Assembly: GCF_004681975.1 (NCBI RefSeq)
Contig: NZ_SMLK01000001.1
Coordinates: 1,547,545-1,611,544, forward strand
DNA length: 64,000 nt
Direction: 5' to 3'
Origin: Ramlibacter humi
GTDB taxonomy: Bacteria; Pseudomonadota; Gammaproteobacteria; Burkholderiales; Burkholderiaceae_C
The notes below the pieces were generated by a model. It did not search any database. It saw only the letters and a list, made by a program, of their open reading frames with translations, and was not told where the DNA came from. Numbering within the stretch: position 1 is the first letter of the stretch; every line of letters begins with the position of its first letter. The translations under genes and the position numbers were made by a program. Of the stretch, positions 1 through 9,140 are shown piece after piece.

Positions 1-2409
1 TTGCTGGTCGATGCAGTCGGCCGCGAGCAGCTGGATGTCTATCGCATACCTATTGAAGCTGTCCTGATGCATCTGGCCGACCATCCTGATGATGGTTGGA
101 CGCGAGGGACGCTGCTGAATACGCTGGAGGTTGAGCGGTCAGGGAGCGTCGGTTACACGTTGCTCATCGCCCTGGCGCTCGACGTCGTGCGCCCAGACGC
201 GAAATCGACGGCGGAAGCCGTCAAGCCGGCCCTAGCGGAGGAAAGTGAGTTCAAGGACTTCCTCAACCGGTTCGGCGCGTGGCACGCGCAAAACAAGGTC
301 TTCGATATGCGCAGGTCTCTGCCGGCCGACGTCGTCGGGACGAACGCCGCTGGCTTGGCGCGCCTGCTGGCGGAGAGTTTGGAGCAAGAGCTTTTCGAAC
401 AGAATAGCTCAGCCGAGCTTCAAGGCTTGGATTTCCAGGCTACCTTGCTGCCAGCAGTGGCACGGCATGTTCCTGGTGAGACATGCGACATTCATGCGCT
501 GCGCGCCTTGGCGGGCCGGTACTCCCTTCTTGGTGACAACCAGCGCGCCCGAGACCTAGCTGAGTCGATACTGCAGGTGGCTGGCGACTCGCCGGCTCGC
601 AGGCGCCTGGCGTGGGGCGCCTATGCCGACATCTATCTGCGCGCGGCAAGTACTCCGGACGCCCTTATAGGCATCATCTGCGCCAGCGCCACTCAGGCCG
701 AACTTCCCAAGTCTGACCTCGCCTATGAGGTCTACACGCAGTTCCGGGCCATTCGAGACATCGGGTTCGTCGACCAGGCCGCGCCCCTTTTGGAGAAGTA
801 TCGGCAGCTCCAAGAAGCAATCGGGATGACCGACCCTCAGCGCAACAGGCTTGGCGTCATCGGACTCACACTGCGCCTGAAGCAGGCCCGCCGCACGAAT
901 CAGGCAGCATTGCTTTCAATGCTGCAGGAGGCTCATGACCTCCTTGAAGAAGCCATCAGGCTGTCAGATGAGCTTTTCGCATCGGCCTTTCTCTTCGGGC
1001 AACTCGCTGCCTATGTGGAGCTTGCCGGCGGCACGGTTCCACAGGAGGCAGTCGAGCTCAAGCAACGCGCGTTGGGTGAGTTCGACGCTGAGATGGCGAC
1101 ATACCTGCGAGCACTTTCAACAGCCAGACCGGCGCTGCAGGACTTGGTCGAGCTGCACAACTGGGCTGGAGGCTCACGCTACGCATCCGACGCCCCGAAC
1201 GATGCGACTGCAGTGCAAATCGCCGCCCACCGCTTGCTGCGCCCGGCCACCCCGGAACTGCCAGTACATGTCGCGTTCCTTGGATGCGAGCTTCTAGCCG
1301 AGCGCGGTGTCAAGCCACCAGGTAACGCTGCCGCGCTCACGGCGGCGTGGCCGCTGGACTTCGCAGCCGACCTTGTCAAGAACGAGAACGTGGCCGTTCT
1401 GATGGTGGCGTTCGACGATGAGGGCGAAGTCATAACGGCTTGCGCCGCGCCGGGAGCGGCGAATGTCGTGAGGCCAGCTGTTGGGGCGCAAACGGCCAAG
1501 GCTCGCTTGCAAGCTTGGTCGCGCACCTACCCATACAAGTACGGCGACATCTCTCCTGGAGAGAAGAAGTTCGACGAGCGCTCCCAGAGATGGAAGGAAG
1601 AGGACGACTCGGAGTTCTACGCCTCGATGAAGTCAATCGACGTCCCTTTGCCCGCGGCTGACCGTGTGTTGGTTGTGGCCGAGCCTGAACTCGCTCAATT
1701 GACCTTCAACCTGGTTCTCAAGAACCGAGAACTCGCCGGCTACGACACAGCGCTGGCGATGGTTCCATCACTGTCCTGGCTCGCAGCCGTCCGCCAGCGT
1801 CCGTCAGGAGGTGATGGACGCCGCCTGGCCTGGCTGTCGGGCGGCGGTAACACCGGTGCGCTTGATGCCATGCAAGCCGTACACCTGATGACACAGGCCA
1901 CGCTTGCGCAGCATGCGGTCGCGCTGAACACTGCCGCAGAACTTCCTGAAGACTTCCAGGGCGCGCAGATGGCCATCGTTACGGCGCACGGGCAGCTTGG
2001 CGCAGAGGGCCGTTTTATCCATCGTGTGGTCGACGAGGGAACGCTGAAGGAGTCTCCCCTGCACCTGGCCAACGCCTTGACTGGCGTCGAGCTCGCAATC
2101 CTCTTTGTCTGCAGCGGCGGCAGAGTCGACAGTCACCCCAACATGAGCACCACGGTGGGTTTGCCCAAGATGCTTCTGGACAGGGGATGCAGAACCGTCA
2201 TCGCGTCACCTTGGCCGCTGGAGTCTCTGGTACCAGGCTGGTGGCTCCCAGCGTTCCTGGATGCGTGGGCCGCCGGCAAGAGCGCGCTCGAAGCCTGCCA
2301 TGCTGCCAACCGACATGTAGCCTCACTGCACGCGTACCAACCGCAAAGGTCGCTGGCAATGATGGTCTACGGGGACCCGCTGCTCAGAAGCAGCCCGGCT
2401 TCGGTCTGA
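1..2409 (+). CDS. CHAT-domain caspase-like protease with helical-repeat N-terminus (5' end probably outside window)
   Basis: 802 codons are visible; the frame is open from base 1, so the real start is probably upstream. Residues of about 1-560 are helical, repeat-like and rich in Leu/Ala, as in TPR-type scaffolds. The last 220 residues form a CHAT (caspase HetF-associated with TPRs) peptidase domain: the catalytic His is in VTAHGQLG (H663 in window numbering) and the catalytic Cys in ILFVCSGG (C704). A typical CHAT ending, YGDPLL, follows near the C-terminus. CHAT proteins are cysteine proteases that act as effectors in bacterial conflict systems such as CRISPR-guided caspases. The target and activating partner cannot be seen; they may lie upstream of the window. 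The family call is firm, the role is inferred. Confidence 0.85.
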   Translation: MLVDAVGREQLDVYRIPIEAVLMHLADHPDDGWTRGTLLNTLEVERSGSVGYTLLIALALDVVRPDAKSTAEAVKPALAEESEFKDFLNRFGAWHAQNKVFDMRRSLPADVVGTNAAGLARLLAESLEQELFEQNSSAELQGLDFQATLLPAVARHVPGETCDIHALRALAGRYSLLGDNQRARDLAESILQVAGDSPARRRLAWGAYADIYLRAASTPDALIGIICASATQAELPKSDLAYEVYTQFRAIRDIGFVDQAAPLLEKYRQLQEAIGMTDPQRNRLGVIGLTLRLKQARRTNQAALLSMLQEAHDLLEEAIRLSDELFASAFLFGQLAAYVELAGGTVPQEAVELKQRALGEFDAEMATYLRALSTARPALQDLVELHNWAGGSRYASDAPNDATAVQIAAHRLLRPATPELPVHVAFLGCELLAERGVKPPGNAAALTAAWPLDFAADLVKNENVAVLMVAFDDEGEVITACAAPGAANVVRPAVGAQTAKARLQAWSRTYPYKYGDISPGEKKFDERSQRWKEEDDSEFYASMKSIDVPLPAADRVLVVAEPELAQLTFNLVLKNRELAGYDTALAMVPSLSWLAAVRQRPSGGDGRRLAWLSGGGNTGALDAMQAVHLMTQATLAQHAVALNTAAELPEDFQGAQMAIVTAHGQLGAEGRFIHRVVDEGTLKESPLHLANALTGVELAILFVCSGGRVDSHPNMSTTVGLPKMLLDRGCRTVIASPWPLESLVPGWWLPAFLDAWAAGKSALEACHAANRHVASLHAYQPQRSLAMMVYGDPLLRSSPASV

Positions 2410-2424
2410 CCGCTAGGCGCGGCG

Positions 2425-2613
2425 TCAGGTAAGAATCCCGCCGCCGTCGATGTCGATGACAGTGCCGGTGGCGAACTCGTTGCCCATGAGCATCAGGATT
2501 GCCGAAGCGATGTCGGCCGGTTTGCCCACGTGCTTGACCGGGAGCTGCTGTGCGGCCGCGGACAGCAATGCGGCCTTCCCTTCTGCCCCCAGGCCATCGT
2601 ACACAGGCGTGTC
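2425..2613 (-). pseudogene. C-terminal remnant of a short-chain dehydrogenase/reductase (SDR)
   Basis: On the minus strand about 60 codons read TPVYDGL...VKHVGKPADIA...NEFATGTVIDIDGGG and end in a stop at 2425-2427. This is the standard C-terminus of SDR oxidoreductases, where GxVxxxDGG closes the fold. The N-terminal two thirds, with the NAD-binding and Tyr-Lys catalytic motifs, are missing. There is no start codon of its own, so it is a dead fragment. It abuts an amidohydrolase remnant on the other strand, suggesting that both are scraps of an older catabolic region. Confidence 0.75.
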
Positions 2614-2951
2614 TCACGCTCAGCGCTCTGAGATGGCATGTGCAGTGGTACATCCACGCAGACGACCTGCAACGAGTAGCTCAGATGCAGGTGCGATGCC
2701 GACTGCCTTTTGTCCTGAACCACCTGGCAGGGATGACAGAAGAAGCGGCGCGCGGACACACCTATCGGTCGGAGCTAGAGAAGCTCTCTGCAGCCGGCGC
2801 ATGGGTCAAGCTTTTCGGAGAGAAGCTGGTGTGGGGCTCCGATTGGCCGCACACCAGCTTTGCAGCCAACCAGGAGCCTACGTATGACCAGCCTGCCCAG
2901 GTCAATGCCGCGGCGGCCGCGGCCAGCTTGCACTTGCGGCGCTCCCTGTAA
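2604..2951 (+). pseudogene. Remnant of an amidohydrolase (TIM-barrel metal-dependent hydrolase, COG3618-like)
   Basis: About 115 codons in one frame include WHVQWYIHADDLQ, LPFVLNHLAGM and LVWGSDWPHTSF, which match the C-terminal half of amidohydrolase-2 type hydrolases; GSDWPH carries a metal/catalytic Asp. The N-terminal half with the first HxH metal site is absent and the sequence joins the SDR remnant directly, so this is a truncated, non-functional copy. The frame stays open to 2951, suggesting fairly recent loss. Confidence 0.65.
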
Positions 2952-3004
2952 CTGAAGGAGGCAGGGCACCGCATCCCTGCGCTTCCCGAGCAAGGCGAGT
3001 GCCG

Positions 3005-6000
3005 CTAGTCCCTCACCCGCTCGCGAAGCACCTCCTGCTCGTCTTCGCGCTTCGCCATGCGGTCATAGTTGTCGGCCAGGGCCTCGAGCACCTCAGAAGA
3101 GACAAACGGATGCGTGTAGCGTAGAGCCTGAGCCCAGGTGCGGTACTTCGCGGCGAGTTCGCGCTCCTGGTCTCCTCCGCGGCCCCGCCAAATCACTCCC
3201 CTAGAGTTGAAGGCAGCGACTCGAACTCCTTCGGCAACATCCTCGGTACCAATCTCTTCGATGGCTCGCCGTGCCAGGTCGCCTGGCCAGACACCGTCAT
3301 CGCCGGCGGGCGCAGCCGATAGGAGCTTGCCCAGTGTCATGTCAGCAACCTCGAGACGTGCGATTTCCGCGGCGCGAGCACGCACTTGGGAAATCCAGGC
3401 GCTGAGGTTGTCATACGTGGGAGCCGACGCTCCTCTGTACGCAGGCAGCCTTGTCATCGACTCCAGGAGCTTGTAGCAGCGCAAAGCGAGATTCGACGTC
3501 GCAGCGCCAGGCGGCGCCCGGAGCTCCTCCGGGTCGACGCCTTCGTCGCGCCTCTTGAACGCCCACGCAAGCGCCTGGACGTAAAACTCAGGGTGGTCCT
3601 CCAGATAGCGTTCGAGGTTCGGTACAAGGTGCGTGTCGCGCCCACCATCACGCATTACCCAAAGCGCCTCGATATAGGCGAACTCAAGGAATGCCTTCTC
3701 CTCCACAGACAGCTCGGTAGCGGCATTGAGCCGTTCGAAGGCGTCTATCAGAGAGTGCTGCTCCAGCTGGTAGCCGCCAGGCTCGGGCTCTGGAGCACGT
3801 GCGATTTGGGACAGCAGCCCGTACAAGACTGCGGGTTCAAGTCGTTTGAGGTGGTGCTGCGTGACAGCGAACGCAGCGCGCGGACGCCCTGCTTCGGCCA
3901 AGCGCTGAACTGCTTCCTCGGCCTCTTCTTCTTGAGCGTACCAAGGGCTGATTTCCTGCCAGTAGCGCTGCCGCTCAGTCTCGGGCAGTTGGTCAACGCG
4001 CAGCCAAGTTTCGCGTGTAAATGAGCAAAGCTTGAGCACCTCGCAGTACGTGGCTACCGGCAACGCCTGCCGTAACGCGACGAGTACTTGCTCTCGACCT
4101 TGCGCCGGCAATGCAGTCAGCGCGCCAGACACGACTTCTTTTTCAGCAGAGCCGACGGCGTCGGATTGGATGGTCAGAGCGACGAGTGCCTGCAGCTGCG
4201 GCTCGTCGAGAACATGCTCGGCCGCAATCGCGCCAACCACGCGGGCCGCTTTGCCGCCTTTGGCCGCGCTAAGAAGGCCGTCTAGGCCAAGTGCGGCGTA
4301 GATTTCGGCCAGCGCCGCGCTACGCAGTTGGCGCAAGCGTGCATCTCGCGCCTGAAAATCCGGCTCCTCACCCTCGATGCCGAAATCGTGGAGCCAAATG
4401 TCCTTAAATAGCCACGCGTGCTTCGAGACCAAGTCGGTGGGTAGCAGCAGTTCGTAAGCGCTCTTCGCGCCTTGCTGGCGCTTGCCCCAGTCGGCTCGCT
4501 TGCCTCCATCGAGCTTCGCTCGACGGCCGAACATGGTCACACGAATCTTCTCGCGGACCACCGCGCGCTGCGCGTCGCCAGCAGTGGGAGCCCAGCGCTC
4601 CACGTGACCCCAGATTTTCTCCAGGTACGCCGTATCCATAACAGCGCTAGCCTCGAGTAGGTCGCACAGCCTCGATTCGTCGTAGCCTTCCGGCCAGTCA
4701 AGCGCCAAGTCCGCAACGGCCGTCATGAAACTCGCAACCGGCCCTCTCTTAGGAATCGGCTCTCCGTAACCGTAGCCTTCGTTCCGCCAGCGCGGCTTGT
4801 GGTTGTAGTGTCCCACCTGAGGACCGCGTGGCAGCAGGGACATCAGGAGTCTCCACGCCACCTCAGGTTCTCGCTGGATGATGAGTTTCAGAACATTGAC
4901 CCGCGCATCGTGGTCGGCAGCTGTCTGAGGCATCCACGGACGGAAGATGGACGTCAGCGTCGCAATCGGCTTGTTGCTCCAGTTGTCCTTGATTTCGACG
5001 GTGGCAAGCTTGGCCAGAATGAGCGCGCTGCGATGCAAGGTGCTCTCGCTCCAAGCAAGGCCTTCCAGTGCCCAAAGGAGTTCAGAGCGAGGACATCCGC
5101 CGAACATGGTGCCTGCCGGTCGCAGCAGCGCAAAGCTGGCCGGCTGCGCCTGCTTGACGTCTTTCTCCAAAACACTCAGGAAGACGTCAGGTGCTGCTTC
5201 GGCGTACGCCATCAGGTCGCGCGCATTTGCCTCCAAGCGCCTCGGCGTCAGCGGCGTCAGTAGCTCGCGCACCAGCTGGTCGGCCTCCGCTTTGCCGTCG
5301 AATCCGGTGGCGGCATGAAACAGGTGCTCGCCGTGTAGTGCCAGCAGGACCAGAGTCTCGGCAATGCTGTCGCGCAGAGCGTGCGAGTAGGCGCGCGCCT
5401 TGTTGTGAATGGCCGCCGCCCAGCGCTCGTCATCCGGCAAATCCAGGCGCGGGTCATCCTCGGACAGCACCTTCTTGGCCGTTTGCAAGAACCGGGTGAG
5501 CAGCTGCCGCGTGAACGCGCCCGGCGCAGCGAACAGGAAGTCAATCTTGGAGGTCACGCCACGGTATGTGGACACCATCCAGAACGGCGGGTCCTGTAGC
5601 GAAGCAGCTTCTGAGACACGGCGCTCGAGCAGCTCGTAGTCCGCTTCACCCGCCAACTCGCACAGTTGCGCGGTGTCGGCTTTGTTGTTGGAGTTCCAGG
5701 TTCCCGCCAAGACCAGTGGCGCAAGAGCAGTCATGCGCTGCTGCTCGTCTGCCCACCGAGGCGTTCTGATTGCCGGACTGTCCGCAAGGCGGCGCCTCAA
5801 CACAGTCAGCGACCGACCAGACTCTCTTGCAAGTCGCTGCACTTGGTCCGCCCCGAGTTCGCTGCCCTCGAACGCCTTGCGGAACGCCTCACCGGCTAGC
5901 GGCTCCAGCGTCACCTTTGCGGTGGCGTTCGTCGCGTTGCGCGGTTGGATGACTATCGCGTGAAGGGTCCGAATGAACGGCGCTAGCTCCCGCTCCACCT

Positions 6001-7090
6001 CCCGTGTAGCGGCCACCACGACTGCCCCTTTCAAACTTTCACCCAGCCGAGGGAACACGCCTGGCTGCTTGAAGACGACTGCGCGGCCCCTTGCCGCGGC
6101 CAGCTCCTCCTGAGGCCCTTGGAACACTGTGGCGAGAAACGCCATGGCCTCCTCCGTCGAGTCGCTTGCCAGGATGTAAGGCTTGTCCGGTGAGGCTTTC
6201 AGCCAGGCGACCATGTCGGCTTGGGCCTTGCCGAGCGCGGAGTCAAAGAGCGACGCCGGCATTGGCGGGGCGGTCACATCAGCCCACTCCCGCCAAGCAT
6301 CGTCAAGCGACATCGCGCCATCGGCGGCCTTGTTCAGCTCTGAAGCAAGCCAGACCTGGGCCGGAACAGACTGCTCGACCCATTGCTCGAGGTCAGAGGA
6401 GTCATACGCGCGAACGTCTCTCCACTTTCTCTCGGCCTTGCGCTCGCGAACCCACTCCAACTTGCCAGGCCAGTGCCTCGGCGTGACGAAGATGAAGGTG
6501 ATGTCTGCAAGTTCTGAAGGTGTGTGGGCCTTGACGCTCTTGTCGTAGTCCTGGTCCGCCTTCTGGCGCACCTTCTCCGTCGTGCCTAGTTCCCAGCCAG
6601 CCTTGCCGGACGGAATCCAAGGCGTTGGAGTCGCCGATTCGGTCCATCCGTCCCACCCCGCGCGCTCTGCGTCGTCGTTGCCAGGGAAGTCCACGCGGTT
6701 GACCGCACATGTGGAGTTCACCAGCGTGCGCAAGAGGACGGGAAAGCGGCTCCGAGCCTTTAGGTTGCGCGAGGCCCACCGCTCGATTTCGGAGGCGGTG
6801 TGCTGCTGGAGCGGCACGACCCAGCGCTTGGCCGTGGCTGCAGTCTGAGTCGCAGTTTCGTTAGCCGCGTCAAACTCCGACTGCAATTCCAGCAGCTTCT
6901 GCGCGCTCACGCCGAAAGCCACCTCAAGCCGCTTCGCCATCGCTGCAGACACGGACGCGCGCCCGTTCAAAACTGCAGAGAACGCCGGCCGCCCGACAGC
7001 AAGCACCTTTGCCGCGGAAGAGACCGTCAGCCCGCGCGGCGCGAGAACCTCATCTTTAATGAAGACGCCTGGGTGCTGGACGCTCGACAT
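3005..7090 (-). CDS. HigA-type HTH fused to a nuclease-like domain and a large degenerate STAND-like/helical protein
   Basis: 1361 aa. Residues 1-75 are a HigA/XRE antitoxin-like helix-turn-helix (HPGVFIKDEVLAPRGLTV, then NGRASVSAAMAKRLEVAFG). Residues of about 95-250 look like a PD-(D/E)xK restriction-type domain: GWDGW (D147), GWELGT (E167) and KADQDYDK (K177, D181). Residues of about 280-480 have the look of a STAND NTPase, but the place expected for the P-loop reads ILASDSTEEAMAF, without GxGK(S/T). The remaining 800 or so residues are helical repeats. HTH plus effector plus sensor repeats in one chain suggests a self-regulated conflict protein. The start is the ATG at 7088-7090; tandem GTGTAGC repeats lie just upstream. 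Family relations beyond the HTH are inferred from motifs only. Confidence 0.75.
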   Translation of the reverse strand: MSSVQHPGVFIKDEVLAPRGLTVSSAAKVLAVGRPAFSAVLNGRASVSAAMAKRLEVAFGVSAQKLLELQSEFDAANETATQTAATAKRWVVPLQQHTASEIERWASRNLKARSRFPVLLRTLVNSTCAVNRVDFPGNDDAERAGWDGWTESATPTPWIPSGKAGWELGTTEKVRQKADQDYDKSVKAHTPSELADITFIFVTPRHWPGKLEWVRERKAERKWRDVRAYDSSDLEQWVEQSVPAQVWLASELNKAADGAMSLDDAWREWADVTAPPMPASLFDSALGKAQADMVAWLKASPDKPYILASDSTEEAMAFLATVFQGPQEELAAARGRAVVFKQPGVFPRLGESLKGAVVVAATREVERELAPFIRTLHAIVIQPRNATNATAKVTLEPLAGEAFRKAFEGSELGADQVQRLARESGRSLTVLRRRLADSPAIRTPRWADEQQRMTALAPLVLAGTWNSNNKADTAQLCELAGEADYELLERRVSEAASLQDPPFWMVSTYRGVTSKIDFLFAAPGAFTRQLLTRFLQTAKKVLSEDDPRLDLPDDERWAAAIHNKARAYSHALRDSIAETLVLLALHGEHLFHAATGFDGKAEADQLVRELLTPLTPRRLEANARDLMAYAEAAPDVFLSVLEKDVKQAQPASFALLRPAGTMFGGCPRSELLWALEGLAWSESTLHRSALILAKLATVEIKDNWSNKPIATLTSIFRPWMPQTAADHDARVNVLKLIIQREPEVAWRLLMSLLPRGPQVGHYNHKPRWRNEGYGYGEPIPKRGPVASFMTAVADLALDWPEGYDESRLCDLLEASAVMDTAYLEKIWGHVERWAPTAGDAQRAVVREKIRVTMFGRRAKLDGGKRADWGKRQQGAKSAYELLLPTDLVSKHAWLFKDIWLHDFGIEGEEPDFQARDARLRQLRSAALAEIYAALGLDGLLSAAKGGKAARVVGAIAAEHVLDEPQLQALVALTIQSDAVGSAEKEVVSGALTALPAQGREQVLVALRQALPVATYCEVLKLCSFTRETWLRVDQLPETERQRYWQEISPWYAQEEEAEEAVQRLAEAGRPRAAFAVTQHHLKRLEPAVLYGLLSQIARAPEPEPGGYQLEQHSLIDAFERLNAATELSVEEKAFLEFAYIEALWVMRDGGRDTHLVPNLERYLEDHPEFYVQALAWAFKRRDEGVDPEELRAPPGAATSNLALRCYKLLESMTRLPAYRGASAPTYDNLSAWISQVRARAAEIARLEVADMTLGKLLSAAPAGDDGVWPGDLARRAIEEIGTEDVAEGVRVAAFNSRGVIWRGRGGDQERELAAKYRTWAQALRYTHPFVSSEVLEALADNYDRMAKREDEQEVLRERVRD

Positions 7091-7122
7091 GGGCCCAGTT
7101 TAGCCGACCTGTATTGTGTTGC

Positions 7123-7136
7123 GCTACACGCTACAC
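7123..7136 (-). promoter_or_regulatory. Tandem 7-bp operator upstream of the HigA-type fusion gene
   Basis: Two perfect tandem copies of GTGTAGC (minus strand) lie 33-46 bases upstream of the ATG at 7090, next to the A/T-rich ACACAATACAGG that may hold the -10 box. HigBA-type antitoxins bind short repeats in their own promoter, so this is a likely autoregulatory site for the N-terminal HTH. Binding is inferred. Confidence 0.4.
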
Positions 7137-7238
7137 TACGTACCAGAAGCCAACTGGGCTCAGCCTGTCATCTCGTCGGCATCTGCCCTGGGGCGGCGAG
7201 CTCCAGAGCCCGTCTACAGACACATCAATCATGTCGGG

Positions 7239-7385
7239 CTAGCCGCCCGGGATTCCATAGCTGGGGTATGCCTTGCGAAGGCCATCGGCAACAGCTTTGC
7301 AGGCCGCCGGAGTGTTGCCGTTCACCGCGAGTTCGGTCGCCGCCAAGCGCCGGGCGCGGACCGCATAGTCTCGGTGCCGCGCCAC
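7239..7385 (-). CDS. Possible short ORF of unknown function
   Basis: From a GTG at 7383-7385 this frame reads VARHRDYAVRARRLAATELA and ends in AYPSYGIPGG before a TAG. Composition and third-position bias look like real protein rather than a shadow, and the frame is open further upstream. No family is recognised and there is no clear ribosome binding site. It may be the tail of a decayed gene. Low confidence. Confidence 0.22.
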   Translation of the reverse strand: MARHRDYAVRARRLAATELAVNGNTPAACKAVADGLRKAYPSYGIPGG

Positions 7386-7412
7386 GAATGCTCGAGGCTC
7401 GCCCGATGCACC

Positions 7413-7809
7413 GTGCCTGATGGAGCACCTTCGGTTGTCGCACTGCTCAACGCGTACAGACCCCTTGGCGGACTGAGTCGGGCATCCGAGGTGTACGCCC
7501 GGGCGGCTCTCTGCGGCGCTGGCGCGCTGTCGGTGCGCGAGTGGCTTGGCGACGGCGAGCTAGTGTCGTTCTTCTGTTCAGGCGAAGCATGGCTGCCGAG
7601 ATTTCAGTTCGACACTGACGTCACAAGCTTCAAGGCCTCTGTGAGCGTTGTGGTACGCCACTTGGCTCCAATCCACAACGGGTGGTATATCGCCGAGTGG
7701 TTCAGCGCACCGAGCCAAGGCTTAGGGGCCAATCGCCCGCGCGCTGGTCGACCTAGACGCGGCAGCAGTGATGGAGGCAGCGCAGCACCTTCGTGCATCA
7801 GAGGTCTGA
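7413..7809 (+). pseudogene. Frameshifted DUF2384-like (MbcA/ParS/Xre toxin-binding type) protein
   Basis: From a GTG at 7413 the frame reads PSVVALLNAYRPLGGLSRA, then WLPRFQFD and HNGWYIAEWFSAPSQGLGANRP, the pattern of short proteins with a DUF2384-type toxin-binding fold in which a WF..P...L.G.RP signature precedes the end. Within the CGCGCG run at about 7733-7741 the reading must move by one base to continue as ALVDLDAAAVMEAAQHLRAS and stop at 7807-7809. A one-base indel therefore breaks the gene, unless it is a sequencing error. No toxin partner is recognised next to it. The family assignment is from motif memory. Confidence 0.5.
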
Positions 7810-7817
7810 GGCGGCGG

Positions 7818-9140
7818 TCAGCTTGCTGCGCTAGGCCTTTGGGTGCCACGGTCGCGACTTCGGGCCTGCTGTGCCTCTATGACACGCACGGCAGTCGTCC
7901 CCACACCCATTGCTCGTTCCACCACCACCTCGCAACCACTTGCTTTCAGGTCGGCCTGCAGCTTCCCAAAATCACCGCACCACCTCTGCTCTTCGGCGAC
8001 GTCCTGAGAAGAGTCCCGGCCTGGCTCAAATGCGACGGTGCGCACCTGCACCTTCTGATTGGCGCCTGTGACAAGCTCGACACCGTAGGTGCTATCACTA
8101 GGGCGGCGAACCACCAGGCGGCCTGATTCTGGCGTCAGAGTCGACAGGCCGTCCTGCACCTGATAGCCAAGCCTTTGCAAGCCGTCCAGAACTGCCTTGC
8201 GACGGGCAGCCGCAGCCGCAGCGGCCTGCGCCTTGCCAAGCTCCTCACGTCCAAGCTCGGTGAGCGCCTGCAATTGCTCCTCGCTGAGGTGAACACTGGC
8301 GCTTCCAAGCTTGGTCATGGCTTCCGTCTGCCCAGCAGCTGCAGAAAGCTCTGCGCGAACGAGTTCGACTTGCCTCAGAAGCTTCACCTTTGCCAGAGCA
8401 CCGTCCTTGGCCTTGCGCAGCGCTAACACCAATGTGTCCAGACGCATGTCGCGGGTGGCTCCCTCCTCAAGCGCCTGCGCCGCGCGAAGCTGTGCCTCCA
8501 GTGTTCCCGCTTCTGCCGCGAAGCCCAAGGAGTCGAGCTCCTCCAGTTGACTGAACGCGGACTGCAGCCGCACATCGGGCTTGGCTGCTTTGGCACTCCA
8601 TGCCTCGAACGACGACTCGCTTTCCGCTGCGCCGAGTCGCTGAGCGAGAGCGTTCTGCGCGGGAGTAGCAGCTTCCGGAGCGACCTGGAAGAGTGCCTGG
8701 CGCGCTTGGGACAGCGCGGTGTCCATCGCAGCAACGGAGAGTTGTCCTGCTGACGCCTTCTCGAGCTCTGTGCGCAATTGCGGCGCTAAATTCCCTCCTG
8801 CCCGCAGGAGAGTCTTGGCCAACTCTTGACCGCGCGCCTGGCGCATGCGCTCCATGGCGCGGGCCTGCGCGGCTCGCTCCCGGCGCTGGCTGGCATCAGC
8901 CTCTAGGAAGTCGATTTCCTTGGCGGCTGCTTGCCCAAACTCACCAAATCGGTCGGCCGCCAGAATTGCGGCCAACTCGTTGCGGCGCTTCGTGGTCACT
9001 TCCACGTCCGCCGGCTTGAGCAAATTGCCGCAGTCACGCGTCCACTGAGCGACGGCCGCATCAAGACGAGCCAATAGCGCCGTGCCTGCGGCCACAAGCT
9101 CTTCCCTCGTGACGACTCGAACAACCTTCGGACCACTCAT
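7818..9140 (-). CDS. Coiled-coil protein, last gene of the helicase/AAA/radical SAM operon
   Basis: 440 aa, beginning MSGPKVVRVVTREEL. Residues of about 15-340 are dominated by Ala/Glu/Gln/Arg/Leu heptad-like helices (strong coiled-coil character), and the last 100 residues form a globular domain with TYGVELVTG, VRTVAF and EQRWCGDFGKLQADL. There is no catalytic motif I can identify, no signal peptide and no membrane segment. Its start overlaps the stop of the helicase gene by 4 bases (ATGA), so the two are translationally coupled. I infer a structural or adaptor subunit for the complex built by the operon. No characterised homologue is known to me. Confidence 0.8.
   Translation of the reverse strand: MSGPKVVRVVTREELVAAGTALLARLDAAVAQWTRDCGNLLKPADVEVTTKRRNELAAILAADRFGEFGQAAAKEIDFLEADASQRRERAAQARAMERMRQARGQELAKTLLRAGGNLAPQLRTELEKASAGQLSVAAMDTALSQARQALFQVAPEAATPAQNALAQRLGAAESESSFEAWSAKAAKPDVRLQSAFSQLEELDSLGFAAEAGTLEAQLRAAQALEEGATRDMRLDTLVLALRKAKDGALAKVKLLRQVELVRAELSAAAGQTEAMTKLGSASVHLSEEQLQALTELGREELGKAQAAAAAAARRKAVLDGLQRLGYQVQDGLSTLTPESGRLVVRRPSDSTYGVELVTGANQKVQVRTVAFEPGRDSSQDVAEEQRWCGDFGKLQADLKASGCEVVVERAMGVGTTAVRVIEAQQARSRDRGTQRPSAAS

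Noticed and set aside
7116-8126. A 336-codon plus-strand frame
   Set aside because: Only the middle (7413 to about 7733) looks like protein; the 3' part is antisense to the coiled-coil gene and the 5' part is not coding.
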